This document shows positions 35,378-44,588 of a DNA stretch of 64,000 bases, piece by piece. The stretch comes from Sphingobacterium pedocola. GTDB taxonomy: Bacteria > Bacteroidota > Bacteroidia > Sphingobacteriales > Sphingobacteriaceae. The stretch lies in NCBI RefSeq assembly GCF_015209965.1, contig NZ_MU158689.1, forward strand, positions 1,345,656-1,409,655. The letters are read 5' to 3'. The first letter of the stretch is position 1; each line of letters opens with the position of its first letter. The notes under the pieces were generated by a model. It searched no databases. It was not told the origin of the DNA and saw nothing but the letters and a program-made list of their open reading frames with translations. Both the position numbers and the translations under genes were made by a program.

Positions 35378-35690
35378 TAACATATTGAAGATTTTAAAAA
35401 TAAATGGTGAAAAATCCATCTCTAAAGTTCATCTATTTGTAATATCTAGAAACCATATGCATTTCACCAATACGGAACTTGATGATCGTGCTATATGGGC
35501 GTCTTGGTTTCAGATAGAGGAAGCCGCAGATACCGTGTTTGTTGTACCTTCTGATGACCCAATTTTAGATTTCACCAATAAAATAGAAAAGCTGTCTCCC
35601 CAAAAAAGGCCTCTACCACCAGACAGTAAAGTCGTGTACACAAATAATCAAACTATAGAACTGTCTAAATTTAAGGTAATAATTGGTTAA
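35378..35690 (+). pseudogene. C-terminal remainder of the IS-interrupted Mrr-like nuclease
   Basis: The frame TCT-AAC-ATA-TTG runs from the IS right end to TAA 35690 and encodes about 103 residues (NILKILKINGEKSISKVHLFVISRNHMHF, then RAIWASWFQIEEAADTVFVVPSDDPI). It directly continues the nuclease core broken at 34020, on the same strand and with the same AT-rich composition. It has no own start. Confidence 0.7.
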
Positions 35691-35741
35691 CAGTAATCAA
35701 ACCAGAATAGTACTTGTTCCGGGCCAAGAACTATTCTAGTT

Positions 35742-37472
35742 CTATTTAATTTTAACAAAATCTACCCCAACTCTTGATGGATGACCAAATGCATGGTTAG
35801 CAATCCGTTGAGCATAGTCAGTTCTCAATGTTGAAACATACTCTAAAACATATCTATTTAAGTTATGATCATATTGTTCCTTCTTTAGTTTATTAGTAAT
35901 ATCCCATATCACTATTTTTTTATCTATAATTTTATTGTTTTCTACATTATAAACTTTTGGTTTAATATACAAAGGCCTATGTAAGATATCGCTAATTTTA
36001 CTTAAATTTAATTTATATAGATCGATAATTCTATTTAATTCAATAATATCTCTTTTCAATTTTGATATATCATCTTCAGAATTAGAAAGTGATCCTTGTT
36101 TTATGCTTTTCAAGTTTGGGTTAGTAATATTTCCCCAATAAACTGCTTTTCCGTTATCTAAAAAGCTTAAAAAAGCTGTATCTCCTAATTTCAAAGCTGT
36201 TTCTATATCAGTAAATTCTGTTCCTTTAACAAAATAGTAATTATGATCAATATCATTTGGGTACAAACAATCACACAAAGCCGTAATACACAAATGATAG
36301 TTTCCATTCAAATCTTTAAATACATCGCCAAAGTTTAAGTTAGGAATATCGTCAGGATGCAAACTCTTAACTTTAACTGAATTATAAAAAACGTTAAGAT
36401 TAAATAATGCTTCGTGAGTAGGCTCTTTTTGTACTAACTCTTTGGTCTTAAAGTCTAAAAAATCACTTTTTAGAAGCTCCAATTTAGCAGTACGAAGTTT
36501 TAAAGTTGCTTGTTCTAATAATAGCTTTTTTATAATTGTACCAAACGCTTTATCATTACCTAAATGATTTCTAAACTGAAATAATGCTTCGGTAGATGAT
36601 TTTAGAATAGAATTATCAATAAAACTTTCATTCTCGTTAAAAACAGATTGCATTTCTAGTCCTAACAACTGAAAAAAACTTCCTTCATTTGTGATGACGA
36701 TATCAGATATCCTTTTCACTAATTTTCCATAATCCGCATCATCTGTAAAATCTTTTTTTAAGGTTAATACAAAGGTATTATTAATCATAAACGAATTCTC
36801 GCCTGTGTTTAAAACTTCGTATTTAGCAAATTGGTTATCAGTAATAAAAAACCTATCTATTTCTAATGAGATATAAATTAAACGCACTAAATATAATAAC
36901 GATTTGTCTTTAGTTTCTACAATCGGAAACGTTTCGCCATTAATGTAATTTTCCTCTGCAAATTTTAAAATTTCTTTTTCATCTTTATTAATTACATTTT
37001 TCAAATCTTGCAATTCAAGATTCGAATAAGTATCTTGTATAGATTCAAATTGCTCTCTAGATAGGCCTGAAAAGTACGTATCCAGAAACATAGGTACTTC
37101 ATCAAAATTTCGCGAATTTGAGTATACACAACAAAAATTAATATTAGGTGAACTAACCGCCTTATGTAAAAGATTTAATGAATACTCTAGCCCCGATACA
37201 CCATCTAATTCCCAATCTAATAAAATTAAATCTTTACCTTTAAATAGATATTCAATAGTTTTTGGCTCATCAATATTGGACTTTACAAATCTATGTACAG
37301 TCAAGTTTTTTCCGTGATTTTTAAAAGTATTGTATAAATCTTTAGAAAGTTTCTCTTCGGCAAAAGCATTCAAATCTGTTGTTTCAGAATAGAAATCTTT
37401 TGCTTTCTCATCAATAAAAACAGCGTTATTAATTGATTTATCTAAAATTTGAAATGCTTTTTGGCTATACAT
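35742..37472 (-). CDS. Receiver-like-domain protein, partner of the dual-GHKL protein
   Basis: 576 residues. The first 125 residues resemble a response-regulator receiver: acidic residues at 21-22 (VFIDEKAKD), a candidate phosphoacceptor D86 in KDLILLDWELDGVSGLEYSL, and a Ser/Thr position (VYSNS, S118). The rest is unrecognised: helical middle (200-370), a beta-rich segment (FKDLNGNYHLCITALCDCLYP, YYFVKGTEF), a coiled coil (NSEDDISKLKRDIIELNRII) and a conserved-looking end (LRTDYAQRIANHAFGHPSRVGVDFV). It overlaps the dual-GHKL gene by 8 bp, so the pair is translationally coupled. It is probably the phosphorylatable or DNA-acting effector of this module. Very AT-rich. Confidence 0.6.
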   Translation of the reverse strand: MYSQKAFQILDKSINNAVFIDEKAKDFYSETTDLNAFAEEKLSKDLYNTFKNHGKNLTVHRFVKSNIDEPKTIEYLFKGKDLILLDWELDGVSGLEYSLNLLHKAVSSPNINFCCVYSNSRNFDEVPMFLDTYFSGLSREQFESIQDTYSNLELQDLKNVINKDEKEILKFAEENYINGETFPIVETKDKSLLYLVRLIYISLEIDRFFITDNQFAKYEVLNTGENSFMINNTFVLTLKKDFTDDADYGKLVKRISDIVITNEGSFFQLLGLEMQSVFNENESFIDNSILKSSTEALFQFRNHLGNDKAFGTIIKKLLLEQATLKLRTAKLELLKSDFLDFKTKELVQKEPTHEALFNLNVFYNSVKVKSLHPDDIPNLNFGDVFKDLNGNYHLCITALCDCLYPNDIDHNYYFVKGTEFTDIETALKLGDTAFLSFLDNGKAVYWGNITNPNLKSIKQGSLSNSEDDISKLKRDIIELNRIIDLYKLNLSKISDILHRPLYIKPKVYNVENNKIIDKKIVIWDITNKLKKEQYDHNLNRYVLEYVSTLRTDYAQRIANHAFGHPSRVGVDFVKIK

Positions 37473-40371
37473 CCCCTATATTGATTTGGTTAATAATGAA
37501 GCAAGCTCCACCTAAATAATTGTATTTTTTTTCGTTGGTAGCATAAATATCTAAACCAGCTTCATTCAAGCTTTGCTTCGATAAATAGAGTCCTATTCCT
37601 CTCCCGTTGGGCCGTTGTGAATAAAATAATTCAAAGATCTTATCTAGTCGATAATCTGGTATTTTTTCACCAGAGTTAGCTATTATAATTTCTTTTGTTT
37701 CGCCAAGATAATCAAGCTTGATTATTCGCTGCTCGCTGTTCCGCATCCAGTATATAGCGTTATTAATAACATTTATAAACACAGTATGAATAACAGGCTC
37801 CTTAATGATGATTATGTGTTTTTTAAAGGATTCTGTAACATCAAAGGTTATATTATATTCTGAAATTAAATTTTCAAAAAACTTCAACAAATAGTGATAA
37901 ATCGCATTACCTTCGACCTCTTTATTTAATGCACCTGAAATTCTATACAATGGAGATAATAACGCATACTTATCTTCTAATTGTTTAAAGTTCTTCTCAA
38001 GGAAACCAAACTCTTTAATTGACGAAATGTCATTATAATCAGAAAGTGTTTTAAGCTGATTATTTATCTTGGCATATAATTGATTAAACTCATGGTCTAT
38101 AATCTCCACTGCGATTCCCAGTTGGGCAGTATCCCTGGTTTGCTCCCACTGGTACTTCATTTGATCATATTGAGCTTTATAAGCTCCTTGGACTTGTTCC
38201 TCATTAATATCAAAGGATAAACGATTGATATGTTCCACTAAAGGGAATAATGTTGCCTGAGCCTGCGCCAACAACGAAGAATACAAATTTTCAACTTCTA
38301 AAGAAAAAAATAAGACCTGATCTTTTACAAGTATTTCGTTAATTACACCTTCTTTATTTTCAGATAAAGCGTTAGTTAGACGTCGAGAACGTTCTATATA
38401 TTCTTTAATCAATTCATCAACTTTATTTTCTAAAGCAACTCGATTTGTCGTAAGTTCCTTCTCTAGAGATGAAATATAAGAATTATACCTTTTCGTAAAA
38501 TCAATTTTAAGGTCTCTTATTTCTAATTTATCTTGAGCCTTTCTATTAACTGATTCTCTTTTGGGTTTTACTAAATTTATATAATTATTTAGACGATCTT
38601 CAAATTTATAAAGTCTTTCTTTCTGAGTTTCCGTCGGTTTATACCGTTTCGGCACTTTGGGAATTAAATTTTTAAGATCAATATCCAACTTCTGAAGCTC
38701 ATCTAAAATTTGCTCTACCTCAGAATATGTAACGCCAATACTCGCCAGCTTATCCTCTAATTCGCTCAACAAACGTTCATATCTAGCCTGATGTTCTTCT
38801 AACTTTTTAGGATACTCGTTCAAAGATTTAGTAAATGCTATTTTTTCGGCTTTATCCCTCGCTTTATCAGCTTTTAGAGCTTTATGTTCATCGTTTAATT
38901 CTTTCTTTTTATCTAAAAATAAAGATTGCTTTGCTTCAGTCGCGAAATAATCTTGGGCTAATGTTATAAAAAAATTGATAGCATCACTAGTAAATGCGCG
39001 ATACTGGGCATTATTGATCAATCCTTCTCGGCTAGATTTATCTTTAAGATTTGGATTCCGGTCTCTTGTTACATCCAGATACCCATACATCCGCCTATAG
39101 GAAAAATAAAATGTCCCGGCCCTCTTAGACCTTCTCTGTTCAAAGCCTAGAAAATCTGCATTTTCCCGTCCATAAGGTAAAACTCTAAAGTCATCTCTGA
39201 AAATATAAAGTCCACCATACTCAGCAACCTTGCTCTTCAATGCTACGAATTGATTTTCTGTAAGTGCTGAAGATTTCTCTTCGCCTTGAGAATATCCTAA
39301 TTCTATGGGAATTTTGCCGTAAAAGCTTCTTCTATCCTTTTTTCTAGGGTTAGTGTATGAATAATCGACGACTTTGTCATACATTCTTACACTTCCTTGA
39401 AAAGTACCGTTTCCGTCGAACTCGCCTTTTATGTAAACGTCTGCCAAATCGAAATCCGACTTAGTAAAGAAATTTCCCCTAGAGTTTAAAAGATCAAAAG
39501 ATTCTTGCTCAGCGTTAATTAAAAAGGTGCTATTAATATGGAAATCGACCCCTTTAAAAGGATTTACAAAACCAGTTAAACTTGAAATAACAAATTTTCG
39601 GTCTTCCAATCCATCACCATCTCTTTCAGATAAATCAATGATTTGATCAATAGGATTAAAAGCCAAAAAAACAGTACCTGTATTGTACTTTGATTTTTCA
39701 AACCATTTGACAGCAAAATCTAATATAGGTTCCTCGATAAGGGTTTTAGTAGTTTCATTAATTATCTGATCAAGTAATTCTTTTTGATTATTCTCCCATA
39801 CTGCTTGTCCATCTAGATTAAATTCTTTGTCGAAATTCTTCAAAAACTCTTCCTTTAAGGCTTTAAAGACACGAGGAAGTTCTTCTAGATCATCCATTGG
39901 TCGAGTGGGAATAATCACATCGTCTAAAAATAGATTATAGTTCTCTAACAAACGCCAATCAAAGTAAACAGCTTGCAATGGATACCCAATTTTCTTTGTA
40001 AGCATTAACATGGGATTACCGACAAAAGCAATTGATAATCGACCTATGCCCTTTTCTCCTGCCTTAACACGAGGTCTCTTCCATAGTGTTTCTTCCGATT
40101 CGATTTCTAATTCTGCTCTAGATTTAGAATCAGTCCCCAAAACCAACCACTTATCTAAAATATCTGAACTGGACATTCCTTTCCCATCATCTGAAATGAG
40201 AAAATAATCATTCTCTAATCCCTGATATCCTTTTTTAAATAATTCAGCATTTAGGTTGTCGGCATAAGCATCATAGCCATTTTTCCATAGCTCTGTAATG
40301 GCGGTAGGTAGATCCGCAATCTGTCCCTTACCCAATAAATCTACGGCTCTAGCCTTTGTTCTGAACTGCAT
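37465..40371 (-). CDS. Giant protein with two GHKL ATPase modules (MORC/Hsp90-like and histidine-kinase-like)
   Basis: 968 residues from ATG 40371 (MQFRTKARAVDLLGKGQIAD). N-terminal GHKL: N-box TELWKNGYDA (E27, N31, D34), G1 SDDGKGM (D62), G2 GEKGIGRLSIAFVG (105-118). A beta-rich middle domain follows to about 480, then a long coiled coil (about 500-700, with FTKSLNEYPKKLEEHQARYERLLSE). The C-terminus is a second GHKL unit with histidine-kinase layout: H-box-like IIDHEFNQLYAKI (H760), N-box FINVINNAIYWM (about 865-876), G1-like IIIANSGEKIP, F-box IFELFYS and G2 GRGIGLYLSK (about 923-932). The gene lies between a cytosine methyltransferase (23-bp overlap) and a receiver-like gene. Confidence 0.8.
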   Translation of the reverse strand: MQFRTKARAVDLLGKGQIADLPTAITELWKNGYDAYADNLNAELFKKGYQGLENDYFLISDDGKGMSSSDILDKWLVLGTDSKSRAELEIESEETLWKRPRVKAGEKGIGRLSIAFVGNPMLMLTKKIGYPLQAVYFDWRLLENYNLFLDDVIIPTRPMDDLEELPRVFKALKEEFLKNFDKEFNLDGQAVWENNQKELLDQIINETTKTLIEEPILDFAVKWFEKSKYNTGTVFLAFNPIDQIIDLSERDGDGLEDRKFVISSLTGFVNPFKGVDFHINSTFLINAEQESFDLLNSRGNFFTKSDFDLADVYIKGEFDGNGTFQGSVRMYDKVVDYSYTNPRKKDRRSFYGKIPIELGYSQGEEKSSALTENQFVALKSKVAEYGGLYIFRDDFRVLPYGRENADFLGFEQRRSKRAGTFYFSYRRMYGYLDVTRDRNPNLKDKSSREGLINNAQYRAFTSDAINFFITLAQDYFATEAKQSLFLDKKKELNDEHKALKADKARDKAEKIAFTKSLNEYPKKLEEHQARYERLLSELEDKLASIGVTYSEVEQILDELQKLDIDLKNLIPKVPKRYKPTETQKERLYKFEDRLNNYINLVKPKRESVNRKAQDKLEIRDLKIDFTKRYNSYISSLEKELTTNRVALENKVDELIKEYIERSRRLTNALSENKEGVINEILVKDQVLFFSLEVENLYSSLLAQAQATLFPLVEHINRLSFDINEEQVQGAYKAQYDQMKYQWEQTRDTAQLGIAVEIIDHEFNQLYAKINNQLKTLSDYNDISSIKEFGFLEKNFKQLEDKYALLSPLYRISGALNKEVEGNAIYHYLLKFFENLISEYNITFDVTESFKKHIIIIKEPVIHTVFINVINNAIYWMRNSEQRIIKLDYLGETKEIIIANSGEKIPDYRLDKIFELFYSQRPNGRGIGLYLSKQSLNEAGLDIYATNEKKYNYLGGACFIINQINIGDV

Positions 40372-41428
40372 TATGGTTATTAATAATTGATTCTCCGACA
40401 GCCTTAGCATAAATTGGCGGTACAGCATTACCTATCATTCGCGCTGTATTTGCAATACTATTTGTTTTAAAGATATAGTCTTTTGGGAAAGATTGTAAAA
40501 CAGCTCCCTCCCTTAAGGATATAGCACGATCTTCTTCTGGATGGACAAATCGTCCATTAGAAATGCTAAAGAATTTTGTAGTGATAGTTGGTGCAGGCCT
40601 ATCCCACCACATACGACCATAAATATCCTTGAAGCCGTCCACTTTACCATAATGACAAGGAACTGCTAATTTTCTATCAAAGACATAAGACATGCGAGTT
40701 CCACCGTTTTTAGGTGTGACGGCCAATCGTTCTAAATTTAATGGTTTCAGTCCTGCAACTGAATGCATAAATTCTGTATTATCTCGATGTCCATGTTTTA
40801 CTTTCGGAAAACCGTTAGACTCACCTAATACGTGACCAACCGTAACTTTCTCTCCAAGCCTTTTTTTCGGAGACAATTCCACTGCAGTTATTCTATTCGC
40901 AATTAAAGTAAATCTTTTACGATGCTGTGGAACTCCATAATTACTGACCTCGTGAATTTGAGCATGGACAGTATAATTATGTTTCTGAAGCCATACAATA
41001 AACTCATCTAAACCGCTTTCTGCTTTTCTACGAAGAACTCCAGGAACATTCTCCACTACAACGTAGCCAGGATTGAAGTATTCTACAAAACGACGAAACT
41101 CTTTCAGTAAATCTTTAGATTCCGATGATTTCTTTTTATCCGTAGGAATAATACTCCAAAATTGGCAAGGGCTACAACCAATCAATAATAAATTATCATC
41201 ATTACGCTTTAATTTTAGCTTCCTCTCAAGGTCAGCTTCCTTCAAATTGAAAACATCAGCATGTATAAATCTTGAACCTTCTATATTAGCTTCATAGGTC
41301 TCTTTGCATGTGATATCAAAATCTACTCCTCCGATGACCTCTATGCCTGCCTGTTGCATACCACAACTCATCCCTCCTCCTGAACAGAAAAAATCTACTG
41401 CTTTTATTTGTCTTTTGTTATCAGCCAT
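40349..41428 (-). CDS. DNA (cytosine-5-)-methyltransferase
   Basis: 359 residues with all landmark motifs: I DFFCSGGGMS (13-21), IV GCSPCQ with catalytic C88, VI ENV (E126), VIII YGVPQHRKRFTLIA, IX WWDRPAPTITTKFFS and X MIGNAVPPIYAKAV. It methylates cytosine C5 in a sequence defined by the target-recognition region between VIII and IX (about 190-265). The recognition sequence cannot be told from here. It is the first gene of the minus-strand operon with the dual-GHKL and receiver-like genes; a Vsr gene lies further right. It would mark self DNA for the linked ATPase/nuclease functions. Confidence 0.92.
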   Translation of the reverse strand: MADNKRQIKAVDFFCSGGGMSCGMQQAGIEVIGGVDFDITCKETYEANIEGSRFIHADVFNLKEADLERKLKLKRNDDNLLLIGCSPCQFWSIIPTDKKKSSESKDLLKEFRRFVEYFNPGYVVVENVPGVLRRKAESGLDEFIVWLQKHNYTVHAQIHEVSNYGVPQHRKRFTLIANRITAVELSPKKRLGEKVTVGHVLGESNGFPKVKHGHRDNTEFMHSVAGLKPLNLERLAVTPKNGGTRMSYVFDRKLAVPCHYGKVDGFKDIYGRMWWDRPAPTITTKFFSISNGRFVHPEEDRAISLREGAVLQSFPKDYIFKTNSIANTARMIGNAVPPIYAKAVGESIINNHNAVQNKG

Positions 41429-41771
41429 TTACTAAAAAATATAATAACTTCCAAAAAATATTTTACACTCTGCTAATATCCGGATTTTTTATTTATAAAC
41501 AAAAACCAATTTAAACACAGATTAAACAACTTTATTATTATCTTTTTAAAGTTCACAATTACAAAAACTAACCGAATATTGAATATGTGACAAACTAGTT
41601 CGATATTGAGAAAATGAAATAAGAAGCTTAATTGTTAATCCTATTGATAATTTTCTACCCTTACATCGGGAGACGTCCAAATTCTTTTGAGAGGTTTGTT
41701 TATACATCGTAAAAACTATATATTTAAAATGTTTAAATTAAATAATCCAATATAAACATACCGCGATAATT
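41429..41771. promoter_or_regulatory. Divergent promoter region between methyltransferase and GHKL ATPase operons
   Basis: 343 bp, very AT-rich, with no gene. The words CGAATATTGAATATGTGAC (41572-41590) and CGATATTGAGAAAATG (41602-41617) look like a degenerate direct repeat. No clear TAnnTTTG box is assigned. Transcription must start outward on both strands, which would let one regulator or the methylase control both halves. Confidence 0.4.
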
Positions 41772-43745
41772 ATGGAGAAAAACTGCACTTGGCACTTTAA
41801 ACCAGAAGGCGGTGGCGAAATTGGTCCAAACGACCCTTTGCACATCACTTTTAAAGGTAATCCCTATTATTCTATAGTACGAGAAGCAATCCAAAATTCT
41901 TTGGATGCAATCAATGATACTACAAAACCTGTAGAAGTAGCCTTTAAGTATTTCGATTTGGATAGACAAGAATATCCTGCATTCTTTCAAATAGAAGAAA
42001 ACATCACGCAATGCCTAGAGTATTACAATGAAAATACCGATGCTAGTCGGCTGTTCAGCGAAATGTTGAAATATCTGAACGGTACAGAAGAAGGGAAAAA
42101 AAAATTAAAAATACCCTGCTTAAAAATTTCAGACGCCAACACAAAAGGAATGCATTTTGATGAAGGAACAACATCGCCGTTCTATGCTTTTCTCAGAGCA
42201 TCTGGTGTAAGTGCCAAAAACCTAGGCGCAGGTGGTTCATTCGGATTCGGCAAAGGCGCATATTTTGCTCTATCTCCAATAAAAACGCTAATTGTCTCCT
42301 CAAAAGACATATATGGAAATGTCTATTTCGAGGGTGCCACTCGATTGACAACACATAAAGATAGGAATAGAGATAAAAAGTCTGCTTTCGGATTTTATGA
42401 CAACAACGAAGGAAATCCTATTACAGAAGAAAATAATATCCCTGAAATCTTTAGAAGAAGCGAATCGGGCACAGATGTAAATATAATTGGGTTATGGGAT
42501 GAGCCATACCGTAAAAAGTTAATGATAAAATCAGTTTTAAACAACTTTTGGCTCACCATTTTTGATAAAAAACTAACTGTTCAGATTGACGATGTGTTAA
42601 TAAATAAAGATAATATTGAAACAATAATTGATGAATATTTTGAGGGGCAGGCAGAAAGTGGCACTCCTTCAGAGATCGAGTCATGGAATCCTAAATCTTA
42701 TCTGAAAGCGGTAAAATATACTGGCACTAATGATCAATTTCGAGTATTCGAACAAAACTTAGCAACTGTCGGTACAGTAAAACTGTACATATATTTAGAG
42801 AAAGGGCTTCCGAATAGAACTGCTTACTTCCGTTCCCCTAGAATGGTGGTCTTCAAAAGAACTAACAGAAAGGTTAATGGTTATTCTGCTGTTTTCATCT
42901 GTGATAATGAAAAAGGTAACGAAATGCTCCGTCTCATGGAAAACCCAGCACACAATGAATGGAATGTGGACAACTACCCAAAAAATGAGGGGCAAATTGA
43001 TACGGAGGCTCGTAAAGGGCTTAATGAAATCGGGAATTTCATTAATACAACTCTTGAAGCTTTATCCAAGACAAAGACAGGCCAAAAAATAACATTTATA
43101 GGCCTAGAAGAATACCTATCTATACCAGAGGATTTACTTGAAAAAGACGAAGAATATGATTTTGAGGGCATGAACAGCAACAATGTTTCGGGTCAATCAA
43201 GCAGTGAGCAGACGGAAGAGGAGACTGGCTCAATCACAAGTACTAAAGATAGTCCTGTAACCATAAACCCTACTTTAAAAGCACAACAGTCAGAAGTAAA
43301 AGATGAAACAGACATTGAGACTATGGAAGATGGAGAAGAAGCAACCTCTATAGGTGGGGAAAATGACAAAAGTGGTGGAGACGCACCTTCATACGTGCCT
43401 GGAAACATAAAAAGTACTAGTAGCAAGACGGATGATTCACCTATTACGAATAAGATCATCGCAAAAGTAAATTTTAAAGTTGCTGCCCAAAAAGAAAATG
43501 GATATATATACCATTATTTGATTATAAATTCCATTAATGAAATTGAAAATGCAGAATTGGAATTGCTCGTTGGTGCCGACAACGATAGGGATGGTGGAAT
43601 TGAAATAACAGAGACTAATAAGGGAATAATTTCAAAAAACACGATTAAAGATATAAGACTAGAAAGAGGCGTAACAAAAATAAGAATACGCTTTGAAGAC
43701 AACGTTAAGCATTCAGTAAAACTTAAAGCGTATGAAATTCAATGA
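41772..43745 (+). CDS. GHKL ATPase (third of its kind in the island)
   Basis: 657 residues. GHKL motifs: N-box VREAIQNSLDA (E38, N42, D45), G1-like KISDANTKGM (D121) and a glycine lid GAGGSFGFGKGAYFAL (153-168). A middle domain follows (DVNIIGLWDEPYRKKLM, TAYFRSPRMVVFKRT). A Ser/Thr/Glu-rich linker (about 475-555) leads to a beta-rich C-terminal domain (YHYLIINSINEIENAELELLVG). This lacks the HEPN or kinase parts seen in the other two GHKL proteins here. It overlaps the next gene by 14 bp. The likely role is an ATP-driven DNA-sensing clamp of the restriction-type system; inferred from family and neighbours. Confidence 0.75.
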   Translation: MEKNCTWHFKPEGGGEIGPNDPLHITFKGNPYYSIVREAIQNSLDAINDTTKPVEVAFKYFDLDRQEYPAFFQIEENITQCLEYYNENTDASRLFSEMLKYLNGTEEGKKKLKIPCLKISDANTKGMHFDEGTTSPFYAFLRASGVSAKNLGAGGSFGFGKGAYFALSPIKTLIVSSKDIYGNVYFEGATRLTTHKDRNRDKKSAFGFYDNNEGNPITEENNIPEIFRRSESGTDVNIIGLWDEPYRKKLMIKSVLNNFWLTIFDKKLTVQIDDVLINKDNIETIIDEYFEGQAESGTPSEIESWNPKSYLKAVKYTGTNDQFRVFEQNLATVGTVKLYIYLEKGLPNRTAYFRSPRMVVFKRTNRKVNGYSAVFICDNEKGNEMLRLMENPAHNEWNVDNYPKNEGQIDTEARKGLNEIGNFINTTLEALSKTKTGQKITFIGLEEYLSIPEDLLEKDEEYDFEGMNSNNVSGQSSSEQTEEETGSITSTKDSPVTINPTLKAQQSEVKDETDIETMEDGEEATSIGGENDKSGGDAPSYVPGNIKSTSSKTDDSPITNKIIAKVNFKVAAQKENGYIYHYLIINSINEIENAELELLVGADNDRDGGIEITETNKGIISKNTIKDIRLERGVTKIRIRFEDNVKHSVKLKAYEIQ

Positions 43746-44586
43746 TGTTACCTTCCCTCATCCCGTATTAGGAATCGCAGATGCGATCGGTGGAATTACT
43801 GGTTTTTTAAATAACCCTCAAATAACCGTCTCAGACGATAGGTATAAGATTGTTATTGAATGCAGTTTAACAAATAATGACCTAATTAAATTACTCCAAG
43901 AAGGTAAAGCAGAATTTTTATGTGAAGCAACCTGTTCAAATACAGTTTACAGAGAAAACACCCTAAGTGACAATGCAAGGATAGAATTTGAAATTCCTAA
44001 AAAACAGGTCAAAGGAAAAGTAGAATTTATATGCTTATTGGTTGCACAACAAAGTTTGCCCAATTATTCAAATGCAGATGCACACCGCGATTACAGCGGT
44101 TTTACATTTGATTTGGACAAAGGGGATATCTTAGCTTTTTTTGGAGAATTTACTTTTGATGCAGATATCAAATATGAAAAACTGAAAGCTGTTTCATCTT
44201 TTATGGAAGTAGTAGAGAGGGAGGATATAGAATACACTAATATTGATTTGAAAAAGTCCAAAATTGAAGTACAACTACCGACAAATGAATACAATATATA
44301 TAGGAGTGACGTCATTGCCCAAGAGATAAAGTTTGCCTCAATATTCCATTCATCACTTGTATTGAACGCATTGCTGACGGCACTCTATAATTTTGAAGAG
44401 CACGAAGACTATCTCTGGGCGAAAGCTCTAAAATACCGACTGGCCAATGAAGATCAATTCCAAAACCTAAACATTAAAGAAAAAGAAAATATTCCCGAAA
44501 TAGCACAACGTTTATTAGGAAATCCTTTCGGACGTCTATTAAGTGGATTAAATGTTATTGTAGAATCAACAGAAAGTGAGGAATAA
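43732..44586 (+). CDS. Unknown protein, middle gene of the GHKL/DUF6339 operon
   Basis: 284 residues, no signal peptide and no recognised family. The first half is beta-rich (PHPVLGIADAIGGITGFLNN, EFLCEATCSNTVYREN, GKVEFICLLVAQQSLPNY). The second half is helical (IFHSSLVLNALLTALYNF, YLWAKALKYRLANED). The start overlaps the end of the ATPase gene and its stop is 2 bp before the DUF6339-like gene, so all three are co-translated. It is likely a structural or recognition subunit of one complex. Confidence 0.6.
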   Translation: MKFNDVTFPHPVLGIADAIGGITGFLNNPQITVSDDRYKIVIECSLTNNDLIKLLQEGKAEFLCEATCSNTVYRENTLSDNARIEFEIPKKQVKGKVEFICLLVAQQSLPNYSNADAHRDYSGFTFDLDKGDILAFFGEFTFDADIKYEKLKAVSSFMEVVEREDIEYTNIDLKKSKIEVQLPTNEYNIYRSDVIAQEIKFASIFHSSLVLNALLTALYNFEEHEDYLWAKALKYRLANEDQFQNLNIKEKENIPEIAQRLLGNPFGRLLSGLNVIVESTESEE

Positions 44587-44588
44587 AC

